A DNA stretch of 64,000 nt from Polaribacter sp. (GTDB taxonomy: Bacteria; Bacteroidota; Bacteroidia; Flavobacteriales; Flavobacteriaceae): assembly GCF_024639685.1 (NCBI RefSeq), contig NZ_JAHEHX010000020.1, positions 1-64,000 on the forward strand, given 5' to 3'. This document shows, piece by piece, positions 54,234 through 63,019 of this stretch (positions are counted from its first letter, which is position 1; each line of letters opens with the position of its first letter). The notes under the pieces are model-generated. The model did not search any database, was not told the origin of the DNA, and worked only from the letters and a program-made list of their open reading frames with translations. Made by a program: the position numbers and the translations under genes.

Positions 54234-56132
54234 CTAGTAAGCTCTTTTGTCATTTCCTTCATAAAAATTAATGAATGCTTGATTCACAACACGCATTCCT
54301 CCAGGAGTTGGATAATCACCGGTAAAATACCAATCTCCTAAATTATCTGGACAGGCTTTGTGCAAGCCTTCTATTGTTTGATAAATTACCTCAACCTCAG
54401 CTTTAATTTCTTCCGTTTTTAGCATCTCTGCAATTTTAGCCGAAATTTGTTCTGGTGTAAAAGGGCTGTAGATATCTTTTACATAATTTACAATATCTAC
54501 ATCTTCATTATTTTGCTGCGCTTTACTTTTTTGATAAACCTCGTCTACAATATGATATTGATTGGTTTGTTCTAACAACTCAATAGCTGCTTTAAATGCA
54601 ATAAATGCATCAATTCTAGCCATATCTATACCATAACAATCTGGATATCTAATTTGTGGAGCAGAAGAAACCACTACAATTTTCTTAGGATTTAATCTGT
54701 CTAAAATTTTAATGATACTTTTCTTTAACGTTGTTCCACGAACAATACTATCATCTATAATTACTAAATTATCTGTAGGCTTTACAACACCATAAGTAAT
54801 ATCGTAAACATGTTCTACTAAATCACCTCTAGAATTATCATCTGCAATAAACGTTCTTAATTTTGCATCTTTAATAGCAATTTTTTCAAAACGAGGTCTT
54901 TCAGATAAAATTTCAGTTACTTTTTGAGCAGATAATTTTGTGCCACCAGCTAAAATTTTAGCTGTTTTTTGCTGATTCAATAAATCTTCAGCAGCTTCTG
55001 TCATTCCGTAAAAAGATGTTTCTGCTGTATTTGGTATATAAGAAAAAACAGAATTAGAAACATCAGAATTTATAGACTTTAAAACTTGTGGAAAAACATA
55101 CTTACCTAAGTTTTTACGCTCTTCATAAATGCTGGCGTCACTTCCTCTAGAAAAATAAATACGCTCAAAAGAACAAGATTTCTTTTCTCTTGGTTCATTT
55201 ACCTTTTTAATAGAAACTTTACCACTTTTTTTAATGATTAAAGCATGGCCTCTCTCTAATTCTTGTACTTTATCTATTTCTACATTAAATACAGTTTGTA
55301 TTACTGGTCTTTCTGAAGCAACCACAACAACCTCATCATCTTCATAGAAAAAAGTTGGTCTAATTCCATTAGGATCCCTTAACACAAATGCATCTCCATG
55401 ACCAACCAAACCAGCCATTGCATAGCCTCCATCCCAATTTTTAGAAGAACGTTTTAAAACTTTTTTTAAGCTTAAATTTTCTTCTATAAATGGTGATGCA
55501 TCTTTTTTATTAAAACCTTGCTTTTTGGCTTTTTGATATAGCTTACCAACTTCATCTTCTAAGAAATGTCCAATTTTTTCCATTACAGTTACAGTATCTG
55601 TAAACTCTTTTGGATGCTGGCCTAACTCAATTAACTCATCTAACATTTGGTTAGAGTTTGTCATGTTAAAATTACCTGCAACAATTAGGTTTTTATGTTT
55701 CCAATTGCTTTGACGCAAAAACGGATGAACACTTTCTATAGAGTTTTTACCAAAAGTTCCATAACGGACATGACCTAAAAATAAATTACCTACATAAGGC
55801 ATGTTTTTTTCTTGCCAATCAACATCGTCTTTCTTGTCTGAGTATTCCTCTAAAACTCCATTTATTCTATCATTAATCTGAGCAAAAATATCTTGAATAG
55901 GCTGTGTTTTATTAGAACGTACTCTACTAATATATCTAGTCCCAGGATCTATATTAAACTTTACACTTGCGAAACCAGCACCATCTTGACCACGATTGTG
56001 TTGCTTTTCCATTAATAAATACATTTTATTAATTCCGTAAAAAGCAGAACCATATTTGTCTTTATAAAATTGTAATGGCTTCTTTAATCTAACCAAGGCA
56101 ATTCCACATTCGTGTTTAATTGCGTCACTCAT
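54234..56132 (-). CDS. PurF-like amidophosphoribosyltransferase, long form
   Basis: The protein has the two PurF parts. A glutamine amidotransferase domain has its nucleophile at C9 (IKHECGIALV), so an eight-residue propeptide would be removed; RGQDGAGF lies near residue 48 and GHVRYGTFG near 120. The phosphoribosyltransferase domain has VIIDDSIVRGTT near 455. At 632 aa it is longer than PurF (about 470-500), with insertions near 190-220 and a C-terminal extension from about 520 (FTPEQISAKIAEML; CPDNLGDWYFTGDY). Bacteroidota carry this long form beside ordinary PurF, so it may be a paralogue with another role. A PfkB-family kinase gene lies directly upstream on the same strand. Confidence 0.85.
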   Translation of the reverse strand: MSDAIKHECGIALVRLKKPLQFYKDKYGSAFYGINKMYLLMEKQHNRGQDGAGFASVKFNIDPGTRYISRVRSNKTQPIQDIFAQINDRINGVLEEYSDKKDDVDWQEKNMPYVGNLFLGHVRYGTFGKNSIESVHPFLRQSNWKHKNLIVAGNFNMTNSNQMLDELIELGQHPKEFTDTVTVMEKIGHFLEDEVGKLYQKAKKQGFNKKDASPFIEENLSLKKVLKRSSKNWDGGYAMAGLVGHGDAFVLRDPNGIRPTFFYEDDEVVVVASERPVIQTVFNVEIDKVQELERGHALIIKKSGKVSIKKVNEPREKKSCSFERIYFSRGSDASIYEERKNLGKYVFPQVLKSINSDVSNSVFSYIPNTAETSFYGMTEAAEDLLNQQKTAKILAGGTKLSAQKVTEILSERPRFEKIAIKDAKLRTFIADDNSRGDLVEHVYDITYGVVKPTDNLVIIDDSIVRGTTLKKSIIKILDRLNPKKIVVVSSAPQIRYPDCYGIDMARIDAFIAFKAAIELLEQTNQYHIVDEVYQKSKAQQNNEDVDIVNYVKDIYSPFTPEQISAKIAEMLKTEEIKAEVEVIYQTIEGLHKACPDNLGDWYFTGDYPTPGGMRVVNQAFINFYEGNDKRAY

Positions 56133-56162
56133 TTATTTTAGTATTTGTTGTTTTTACTACAA

Positions 56163-56192
56163 AAAAATCCGCGTTTTTAGGCGCGGATTTTC
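56163..56192 (-). terminator. Terminator between the PfkB and PurF-like genes
   Basis: AAATCCGCG (56165-56173) pairs with CGCGGATTT (56182-56190), loop eight bases; on the minus strand a T-run follows. It lies directly after the PfkB stop and would reduce read-through into the PurF-like gene. Confidence 0.65.
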
Positions 56193-56195
56193 ATG

Positions 56196-57122
56196 CTATG
56201 ATAATTCTATATCAAATTGTGTTAATTCTTTAAAAGCTTGCAAGCGATTTTTTACTTCTTCTTTTGTTAGCTCTTGCATACGTTCAGTCCCAAATTTCTC
56301 TACACAGAATGATGCTAAATTGGAACCATAAATAATGGCGTTTTTCATATTTTCAAAAGAAATATCTTCTGTTTTTGCTAAATATCCGCAAAAACCTCCT
56401 GCAAAAGTGTCTCCTGCACCTGTTGGGTCAAAAACTTCTGCTAATGGTAAAGCTGGTGCAAAAAACATTTTACCTTCATTGAATAACAAAGCGCCATGTT
56501 CTCCTTTTTTAATCACCACATATTTAGGACCCATTGTATGAATCTTTTTAGCTGCATTTACTAATGAATATTCTTCAGAAAGTTGACGAGCTTCTTCATC
56601 ATTTATAGTAACTACATCTACTCTTTTAAGTACATCATGCAAATCACTCAATGCAATGTCCATCCAAAAGTTCATAGTATCTAAAACTACTAATTTTGGT
56701 CTTTCATTCATTTGATCTAAAACAGATGCCTGAGTTAATGGATGTAGATTACCCAACATTACAATACCTGAGTCTTTAAAATTTTCTGGCACAACTGGCT
56801 GAAAATTTTCTAAAACATTTAACTCTGTAATTAACGTATCTCTAGAATTCATATCATTATGATATTTACCACTCCAAAAAAACGTTTTCCCTTCATTAAT
56901 TATTTCAATACCATCTGTATTTATACCTTTGGCATTCATCATTTCTAAATAACTCTCAGAAAAATCTCCTCCAACAACTGAAACAACTCCTGTTTTAACA
57001 CCAAATTGACTTGCTGCTAAACCCACAAAAGTTCCTGAACCTCCAAGAATTTTATCAGTTTTGCCAAAAGGCGTTTCTATTGCATCAAAAGCTACTGTAC
57101 CAACTGCTAATAATTTGCTCAT
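56196..57122 (-). CDS. PfkB family carbohydrate/nucleoside kinase
   Basis: The 308-aa ribokinase-family protein has GGSGTFVGLAASQFG (about residues 27-41) and the signature DPTGAGDTF at 232-240, with the catalytic base D238. Flavobacterial relatives next to the PurF-like gene are labelled sugar or adenosine kinase; the substrate is not decided by the sequence. The adjacent PurF-like gene suggests a nucleoside or ribose-type substrate. Confidence 0.85.
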   Translation of the reverse strand: MSKLLAVGTVAFDAIETPFGKTDKILGGSGTFVGLAASQFGVKTGVVSVVGGDFSESYLEMMNAKGINTDGIEIINEGKTFFWSGKYHNDMNSRDTLITELNVLENFQPVVPENFKDSGIVMLGNLHPLTQASVLDQMNERPKLVVLDTMNFWMDIALSDLHDVLKRVDVVTINDEEARQLSEEYSLVNAAKKIHTMGPKYVVIKKGEHGALLFNEGKMFFAPALPLAEVFDPTGAGDTFAGGFCGYLAKTEDISFENMKNAIIYGSNLASFCVEKFGTERMQELTKEEVKNRLQAFKELTQFDIELS

Positions 57123-57139
57123 TTCTTAAATATAATCAT

Positions 57140-57147
57140 TAATTTTG
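57140..57147 (+). promoter_or_regulatory. -7 element (TAATTTTG) upstream of sufE
   Basis: TAATTTTG lies 49 bases before the sufE ATG, divergent from the PfkB gene; it probably drives the SufE-MIP18-DUF2480 group. Confidence 0.45.
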
Positions 57148-57196
57148 CAATACTTGTCTATACAAGGTAATTAAGCAGCAAAAATAAGTTTTAAAA

Positions 57197-57616
57197 ATGA
57201 CTATCAAAGAAATACAAGAAGAAATTATTGATGAGTTTTCGATGTTTGATGATTGGATGGAACGTTATGAATACATCATTGAATTAGGTAAATCTTTACC
57301 AATGATTAACGATGAATTTAAATTAGATGAGAACCTAATTAAAGGTTGCCAATCTAAAGTTTGGTTGTATTCTGAGTTAGATGATAAGAACGTAAAATTT
57401 ACTGCAGATAGTGACGCTATTTTAACAAAAGGTATAGTAGCACTTTTATTAAGAGTTTATTCTGGGCAGAAACCTGAAGATATTTTAGCTACAGAAACAC
57501 ATTTTATAGATGAAATTGGTTTAAAAGAACACTTATCTCCCACAAGAGCAAACGGATTGGTTTCTATGCTTAAACAAATAAAAATGTATGCAATTGCGCA
57601 ACAAGCAAAATTGTAA
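57197..57616 (+). CDS. sufE: Cysteine desulfuration protein SufE
   Basis: SufE accepts persulfide from the cysteine desulfurase SufS and passes it to the SufBCD scaffold for iron-sulfur cluster assembly. The 139-aa protein has the active cysteine C51 in IKGCQSKVW and the LLRVYSGQ segment near 84. SufBCDS are not in the window and probably lie elsewhere. Two further SUF-linked genes follow at 17 and 44 bases, suggesting an operon. Confidence 0.92.
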   Translation: MTIKEIQEEIIDEFSMFDDWMERYEYIIELGKSLPMINDEFKLDENLIKGCQSKVWLYSELDDKNVKFTADSDAILTKGIVALLLRVYSGQKPEDILATETHFIDEIGLKEHLSPTRANGLVSMLKQIKMYAIAQQAKL

Positions 57617-57633
57617 AACAAATAAAAATTAAC

Positions 57634-57954
57634 ATGACTGACAAAGAATTAGAAGAAATAGGAGATAAAATAATTGGTGTTTTAAAAACGATTTACGATC
57701 CTGAAATCCCAGTAGATATATACGAACTTGGTTTAATATATGACGTATTTGTTTCTGAAGAAAATAATGCAAAAATACTAATGACACTTACATCTCCAAA
57801 CTGTCCAGTTGCAGAAAGTTTACCTGTAGAAATAGAAGATAAGGTAAAGTCTTTAAAAGAAATTAATGACTGTGAAGTAGAGATAACTTTCGATCCTACA
57901 TGGACTCAAGAAATGATGAGCGAAGAAGCAAAATTAGAGTTAGGTATGCTTTAA
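57634..57954 (+). CDS. MIP18/DUF59 family SUF iron-sulfur assembly protein
   Basis: The 106-aa protein has DPEIPVDIYELGLIYDV near residues 22-38 and MTLTSPNCPVAESLP near 50-64, with the reactive cysteine of the DUF59 family. Relatives (SufT, PaaD, MIP18) help mature iron-sulfur proteins. Its position between sufE and the DUF2480 gene is the usual flavobacterial order. Confidence 0.9.
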   Translation: MTDKELEEIGDKIIGVLKTIYDPEIPVDIYELGLIYDVFVSEENNAKILMTLTSPNCPVAESLPVEIEDKVKSLKEINDCEVEITFDPTWTQEMMSEEAKLELGML

Positions 57955-57998
57955 TTTTTAATTTTATAAAAAAGTTGACCTTCTAAAGTTTAAAGAGA

Positions 57999-58508
57999 AT
58001 GAAAGATGAAATCGTAAATAGAATTGCCAACAGTAAATTAGTAACTTTTGACTTAGAGGAAATATATCCAAAAGGTAAACGAGTCCTTTTTGATATTAAA
58101 GACTGGCTTTATGAAGAATTAATTTTAAAAGAACAAGAATTTAGAACTCAAGTTAAAGCGCACAATTGGTCTGCTTATAAAGATTCTTTTGTTGCAATTA
58201 CTTGTTCAGCAGATGCAATTATACCATCATGGGCTTTTATGTTAATTGCTGCAGAAATAAACCCTTATGCCAATAAAGTAGTCATTGGTAATTTAGAATT
58301 GTTAGAAACTGTTATTTACCAAGAACTAATTGGGTTCTTAGATTTAAGATATCTTGCAGATAAACCAGTTATCTTAAAAGGCTGTGCAGATAAACCAATA
58401 CCACCCTCTGCTTTTGCATTTTTAATACAAAAAATACAACCTATTTGTAAGAGCATTCTTTTTGGGGAAGCATGCTCTACGGTTCCTTTATATAAATCTA
58501 AAAAATAA
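57999..58508 (+). CDS. DUF2480 family protein
   Basis: The 169-aa protein has no signal peptide. It contains an internal repeat: CSADAIIPSWAFMLIAAEIN (C69 onwards) and CADKPIPPSAFAFLIQKIQ (C129 onwards) align residue by residue as C-x-A/D, I-P-P/S and A-F-x-L-I. Other cysteines are C150 and C159. DUF2480 is restricted to Bacteroidota as far as I know and lies in or beside SUF operons, so an auxiliary role in iron-sulfur cluster assembly is likely but unproven. The two cysteine-bearing repeats could bind a metal or a persulfide. Confidence 0.8.
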   Translation: MKDEIVNRIANSKLVTFDLEEIYPKGKRVLFDIKDWLYEELILKEQEFRTQVKAHNWSAYKDSFVAITCSADAIIPSWAFMLIAAEINPYANKVVIGNLELLETVIYQELIGFLDLRYLADKPVILKGCADKPIPPSAFAFLIQKIQPICKSILFGEACSTVPLYKSKK

Positions 58509-58530
58509 TTTTCCCTTTTTACATATTCTT

Positions 58531-58538
58531 TTATTTTT
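58531..58538 (+). promoter_or_regulatory. -7 element (TATTTTTG) for the first DUF3078 gene
   Basis: TATTTTTG ends about 20 bases before the GTG/TTG start pair at 58557-58562. Confidence 0.45.
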
Positions 58539-58559
58539 GTATTTAATTCAATAACTAGT

Positions 58560-59426
58560 GTGAAGTATTACTCCCTCTTCTTCTTGCTTATCTTTTCGTT
58601 CTTTACTGTAGTTGGGCAAACAAAAAAAAAAGATACCTTACCCACGCCAAAATGGAAAATTCATGGTCGGTTTGCTTTTATTTTCAATCAATCTTCTTTT
58701 TCTAATTGGAGAACAGGAGGTGTAAATACAATTGCCGGTAACCTTAACGTAAACTATGATTTTAACTACAAAAAAAAGAATATTAACTGGGACAGCAGGC
58801 TAATAACTAGTTATGGGTTAAGTCACATAGAAGAACAAGGCTGGAGAAAAACAGACGATAGATTTGAATTCAACACACTTTTTGGCTTTAAAACATCTAC
58901 TTATTGGTTTTTATCTTTTATTGGAAACTTTAGATCACAATATAGTAATGGTTTCGACTATAAAAAGGAACCTAAAGAAACTGTTTCAGGCTTTTTAGCT
59001 CCTGCTTACTTAACTTTTGGACCAGGAATGCTTTGGAAAAAATCTGATAATTTAAGTATAAATATTGCACCAGCTACAGCCAGATATACCTTTGTAAACG
59101 ACTTTTTCTCTGGTAAATTTGGGGTTGCAGAAGGCAGAAATACAGCATTTAGTATTGGGTATAGCTTATCCGGTTACTATAAATTTCAAATCATGGAAAA
59201 TATAGTGATGGAAAACATCTTAGCACTCTATACAGATTATCTTGCAAATGAGGGGAATATAGATGTAGATTATCAAGCAAATATTGGGTTTAAAGTAAAT
59301 AAGCAAATTAAAATGCACTTAACATTTCAAGCCATCATAGATGATGATTCATCAAGTAAAATTCAGTTTAGACAACTATTTGGACTTGGATTGAATTATA
59401 GTTTTCACGAAAAAGTGAGTTACTAA
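58560..59426 (+). CDS. DUF3078 outer-membrane beta-barrel protein, intact copy
   Basis: The 288-aa protein has a signal peptide (cleavage after VVGQ, about residue 20) and barrel-type strands: FNQSSFSNWRTGGVNTIAGN near 43, and YGLSHIEEQGWRKTDDRFE near 84, as in the DUF3078 family. The start is a GTG at 58557 or the TTG at 58560; the TTG is used here. A second DUF3078 gene follows and is interrupted by a stop codon, so this copy may be the functional one. Family function is unknown; members often lie beside the SUF group. Confidence 0.8.
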   Translation: MKYYSLFFLLIFSFFTVVGQTKKKDTLPTPKWKIHGRFAFIFNQSSFSNWRTGGVNTIAGNLNVNYDFNYKKKNINWDSRLITSYGLSHIEEQGWRKTDDRFEFNTLFGFKTSTYWFLSFIGNFRSQYSNGFDYKKEPKETVSGFLAPAYLTFGPGMLWKKSDNLSINIAPATARYTFVNDFFSGKFGVAEGRNTAFSIGYSLSGYYKFQIMENIVMENILALYTDYLANEGNIDVDYQANIGFKVNKQIKMHLTFQAIIDDDSSSKIQFRQLFGLGLNYSFHEKVSY

Positions 59427-59534
59427 AGGTGAATTAACCTAACATATAAAAACATAACTATTTGAAAATCATTGCTATTTATTTTTAAAAGGAAGCATTA
59501 GTCTAAAAAGTAAATGTTGCCTTTTAAATTCTGT

Positions 59535-59542
59535 TATTTTTG
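59535..59542 (+). promoter_or_regulatory. -7 element (TATTTTTG) for the second DUF3078 gene
   Basis: TATTTTTG lies 22 bases before the ATG at 59565. Confidence 0.45.
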
Positions 59543-59564
59543 ACTTATTATAAAATAAATTTTG

Positions 59565-60482
59565 ATGAAAAAAATAACATTCTTTTTTGTACTTACTTTT
59601 TTAAGTGTTTCTATAAACGCACAAAGTGTAAATGAATTAAAAAAAGCACTTAACTCTAAAAAAGATTCAGTTGCTAGCTTACAAACTAAAGCAAAACAAA
59701 TTCAAAAAACATTAAATGCACTTCCTGGATGGAGGCTAGGTGCTTTTGGAACAATTGGTGCAAGTTTATCTGGCTTTAACAACTGGTATGCTAGAGATGC
59801 ACCAGATGCGAATGCTGCCAATATTGGAATAATTGTAAACGGTTTTGCCAATTTAATTGAAGAAGATTTTTTCTGGAGAAACTCTGGTAGTCTTAATTTA
59901 GGATGGGTAAAATTAGATGACAAATCTATTTCTGGAGATGAAGGTTTTGAAACAGCGTCTGATGTATTTACTTTATCATCTTTGTATGGTAAAAGATTAA
60001 ATAAAAAATGGGCAATTTCTGGTCTAGGTGAATATAGAACTACTATAATAGACAATTTTAACAACCCTGTATATTTAGATATAGGTGCTGGTTTAACTTG
60101 GACACCAACAAGTCATTTGGTTGTAGTTATGCATCCAGGAAACTATAATTTTGTATTCAGTTCTGGAGATACTGTTTTTGAATCTTCTTTAGGGGCAAAA
60201 ATAGTTGCAGATTATACAAATAAGTATGGAGGTTTGAGTATTAAATCTAACCTATCTTTATTTCAAAGCTATAAAAATACAGATTTATCTAATTGGACAT
60301 GGACAAACTCTTTTGGATACACTTTATAGAAAGGAATTGGGTTAGGTTTTGAAACTGGACTTAGAAACAATAAGCAAGAAGCACTGAATAATGCGTTAAT
60401 TAACAATGCTGCAGAATATTTTTTAACAGTAGATAACAAATTACAAACATACTGGTTATTTGGGTTAAGCTATGGCTTTTAA
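59565..60482 (+). pseudogene. DUF3078 outer-membrane protein gene with in-frame TAG
   Basis: The ATG at 59565 starts a signal peptide (VSINAQ) and a DUF3078 body: GTIGASLSGFNNWYARDAP near residue 62, and VVMHPGNYNFVFS near 188. A TAG at 60327-60329 stops it after FGYTL. The same frame then runs another 50 codons (KGIGLGFETGLRNNK to LSYGF) to a TAA at 60480-60482. The last residues end in Phe, as outer-membrane barrels do, so the complete product would be about 305 aa. TGG to TAG is a plausible change, though I cannot see the original codon. Without its last strands the barrel would probably not insert. Another terminator follows. Confidence 0.85.
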
Positions 60483-60504
60483 CTAAAGTTTAATAACCTA
60501 CCTT

Positions 60505-60536
60505 AAACCTCAGTAGATTACTGAGGTTTTTTTATT
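60505..60536 (+). terminator. Terminator after the second DUF3078 gene
   Basis: AAACCTCAGTA (60505-60515) pairs with TACTGAGGTTT (60519-60529), loop GAT, followed by a T-run, 22 bases after the natural stop. Confidence 0.8.
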
Positions 60537-60541
60537 TTAGT

Positions 60542-60549
60542 TACTTTTG
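60542..60549 (+). promoter_or_regulatory. -7 element (TACTTTTG) for the CBS-domain transporter gene
   Basis: TACTTTTG lies 18 bases before the ATG at 60568. Confidence 0.5.
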
Positions 60550-60567
60550 TAACTTAAATTACTATGA

Positions 60568-61683
60568 ATGACTTTATTAATAATTTTCGCTACAGTTTCT
60601 ATTTTTTTCTCTTTTTTGTGCTCAATTTTAGAAGCTGTCCTTTTAAGCATCACCCCAACATTTATCAATCTCAAAAAAAGTGAGGGATTAGATTATGCAA
60701 AAGAGTTAGAAGTTTTAAAGAAAGATGTAGACAAACCACTTATTGCCATTTTAACTATAAATACTATCGCTCACACTGTAGGAGCTATTTTAGTGGGTGT
60801 GCAAGCTAAAGTGGCTTATGCAGAACTGTATGGAAGAACCACAAAAAATATTTTTGGCTTTTTAATTACAGAAGATGTAATGGTGGGCTTAGTGTCTACT
60901 ATAATGACTATTTTAATTTTAGTTGCTTCAGAAATTATACCTAAAACAATTGGCGCTACTTATTGGAAAGGTTTAGCAAACTTTACTTCTAAAGCACTTA
61001 ACATTATGATTTTTCCTTTAAAATACACAGGAATTTTATGGGTTTTACAGCTTACCACAAAATTGATTGGCGGAAAAGGACATGGAAGTATTTTGAGTAG
61101 AGAAAGCTTTTTGGTAATGACAGAAATGGCTGAAAAAGATGGAGTTTTTAAGAAAAATGAAAGTAAAGTTATACGAAACTTATTAGGTTTTAAAGAGATA
61201 AAAGTAAATGATGTAATGACACCAAGATCTGTATTAGAACTTGCAGATGAGCAACAAACTATTCAAGATTTTTATCATTCTCATAAAAAATTACGTTTTT
61301 CTAGAATTCCTGTTTTTAAAGAGAATCCAGATGAAATTACCGGCTACTTTTTAAAAGATGATTTACTAGAGGCAATTATTAATGGCAAAGGCAATGAAAC
61401 TTTATCGACCATAAAAAGAGATATTTTAATTACAGACAGAGCGTTATCTATACCCGATTTATTTGATCAACTTATAAAAGAAAGAGAACATATTGCATTG
61501 GTTGTAGATGAATATGGCTCTGTAAGTGGTCTAGTTTCTCAAGAAGATGTTATAGAAACGCTGTTAGGTTTAGAAATTATGGATGAATCTGACTCTGTTG
61601 CCGATTTACAAGCGCTGGCTAGAAAGTCTTGGGAAAATAGAGCAAAAAGAATGGGTATAGTAAAAGATAATACAAACATCTAA
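60568..61683 (+). CDS. CNNM/CorC-type transporter-like protein (DUF21 and CBS domains)
   Basis: The 371-aa protein has a membrane DUF21 domain with about four helices (1-170, including NTIAHTVGAILVG near 66 and SEIIPKTIGATYW near 123) and a cytoplasmic CBS pair (about 205-340: VNDVMTPRS near 211, ALVVDEYGSVSGLVSQEDVIE near 310). Members are called hemolysins or magnesium/cobalt efflux proteins; the CNNM link points to Mg2+ transport. The usual C-terminal CorC_HlyC domain is short or absent: only about 30 residues follow the CBS pair. Confidence 0.88.
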   Translation: MTLLIIFATVSIFFSFLCSILEAVLLSITPTFINLKKSEGLDYAKELEVLKKDVDKPLIAILTINTIAHTVGAILVGVQAKVAYAELYGRTTKNIFGFLITEDVMVGLVSTIMTILILVASEIIPKTIGATYWKGLANFTSKALNIMIFPLKYTGILWVLQLTTKLIGGKGHGSILSRESFLVMTEMAEKDGVFKKNESKVIRNLLGFKEIKVNDVMTPRSVLELADEQQTIQDFYHSHKKLRFSRIPVFKENPDEITGYFLKDDLLEAIINGKGNETLSTIKRDILITDRALSIPDLFDQLIKEREHIALVVDEYGSVSGLVSQEDVIETLLGLEIMDESDSVADLQALARKSWENRAKRMGIVKDNTNI

Positions 61684-61738
61684 CATTCTTTAAATAAAAT
61701 ACTAAAAATATTTACATAATAACAAAAAGTTAGTATCT

Positions 61739-62947
61739 CTACTCTTCTTTGTATTCATAATACAAGAAATCATTGTAAGGAAAACGTTGTACATGTATTT
61801 TCTTTACCTCTTCGTAGGTTTTATCTTTAAAATCTACTAAATTTTCTTTATTTAAAGCAGAAATAAAAATAGAAGCTACGTCTTTATCGTTCATCCAAGT
61901 TTTTTTCCAATCTTGTAAAGTATAATGCTCTTTTCCTTTTTCTGTAGCTAAATCGTCTTCTTCAATAGTTTCGTGTTGATAAGCATCAATCTTGTTAAAA
62001 ACCATTAAAGTTGGTTTGTCTGCACAGTTTATATCATTTAATATAGAATTTACAGAAGCAATATGATCTTCAAAATTAGGGTGTGAAATATCTACAACGT
62101 GTAATAAGAGATCTGCTTCTCTTACCTCATCTAGCGTAGATTTGAAAGATTCGACCAATTGCGTTGGTAATTTTCTGATAAAACCAACAGTATCTGTCAT
62201 TAAAAAAGGAATGTTCTTAATAACTACTTTACGAACTGTTGTATCTAAAGTAGCAAAAAGTTTATTTTCTGCAAAAACATCACTTTTACTAATAACATTC
62301 ATTAAAGTAGATTTTCCAACATTGGTGTATCCTACTAAAGCAACCCTTACCATTTTACCACGATTCTTTCGCTGAACCGCCATTTGCTTGTCTATGGTTT
62401 TTAAACGTTTTTTTAGAACAGCTATTTTATCGCGAATAATTCGCCTATCGGTTTCAATTTCTGTTTCTCCAGGACCACGCATTCCAATTCCCCCTTTTTG
62501 CTTATCCAGGTGTGTCCATAAACGAGTTAATCTTGGTAGTAAATATTCACTTTGAGCCAATTCTACTTGTGTTTTTGCAGAACTTGTTTGAGCTCGTTGT
62601 GCGAAAATATCTAATATTAAATTAGTTCTGTCTAAAATTTTACAGTCTAAAATTTTCTCTATATTCCTTAATTGCGCGGGAGACAATTCATCATCAAAAA
62701 TAGCAGTTCCAATCATGTTAGAATGTATATATGCTTTTACATCTTCTAACTTTCCTGCACCTAAGAAAGTTTTAGGATTTGGTCTTTCCATTTTTTGAAC
62801 AAATCTTTTAACAACAAAACCACCAGCAGTTTGTGTTAGAAACTCTAATTCATCTAAATACTCTGTTGATTTTGCTTCATTTTGCTGTTGTGTAATAATA
62901 CCTATTAAAACAGCTTTTTCAGAAATAGCCTCTTTTTGATCTATCAT
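61739..62947 (-). CDS. hflX: GTPase HflX
   Basis: HflX binds 50S subunits and splits stalled ribosomes, for example under heat shock or antibiotic stress. The 402-aa reading has an N-terminal HflX domain (LIGIITQQQ near 15, then KTFLGAGKLEDVKAYIH near 59-75), a glycine-rich linker (GGIGMRGPGETEIETDRR, about 153-170), and a GTPase domain with GYTNVGKSTL near 205 and DTVGFIRKLP near 250. The ATG at 62947 (MIDQKEAIS) is preferred; the reading from 62968 adds MFVFLSS and runs through a promoter element. Confidence 0.94.
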   Translation of the reverse strand: MIDQKEAISEKAVLIGIITQQQNEAKSTEYLDELEFLTQTAGGFVVKRFVQKMERPNPKTFLGAGKLEDVKAYIHSNMIGTAIFDDELSPAQLRNIEKILDCKILDRTNLILDIFAQRAQTSSAKTQVELAQSEYLLPRLTRLWTHLDKQKGGIGMRGPGETEIETDRRIIRDKIAVLKKRLKTIDKQMAVQRKNRGKMVRVALVGYTNVGKSTLMNVISKSDVFAENKLFATLDTTVRKVVIKNIPFLMTDTVGFIRKLPTQLVESFKSTLDEVREADLLLHVVDISHPNFEDHIASVNSILNDINCADKPTLMVFNKIDAYQHETIEEDDLATEKGKEHYTLQDWKKTWMNDKDVASIFISALNKENLVDFKDKTYEEVKKIHVQRFPYNDFLYYEYKEE

Positions 62948-62953
62948 AGAGGA

Positions 62954-62961
62954 CAAAAATA
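62954..62961 (-). promoter_or_regulatory. -7 element (TATTTTTG, minus strand) for hflX
   Basis: The plus strand reads CAAAAATA, TATTTTTG on the minus strand, six bases before the hflX ATG, so the transcript would be nearly leaderless. A second element, TAATTTTG, lies at 62985-62992. Confidence 0.45.
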
Positions 62962-63019
62962 CGAACAATTATCAATTGTAAAACCAAAATTAGACGAAAC
63001 AATCCTAAAGAGATTATTA

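Noticed and set aside
41238..60482. A recoded genetic code or programmed stop suppression to explain the premature stops
   Set aside because: Both TAA and TAG are involved, all other genes use both as ordinary stops, and no suppressor tRNA or recoding structure is visible.
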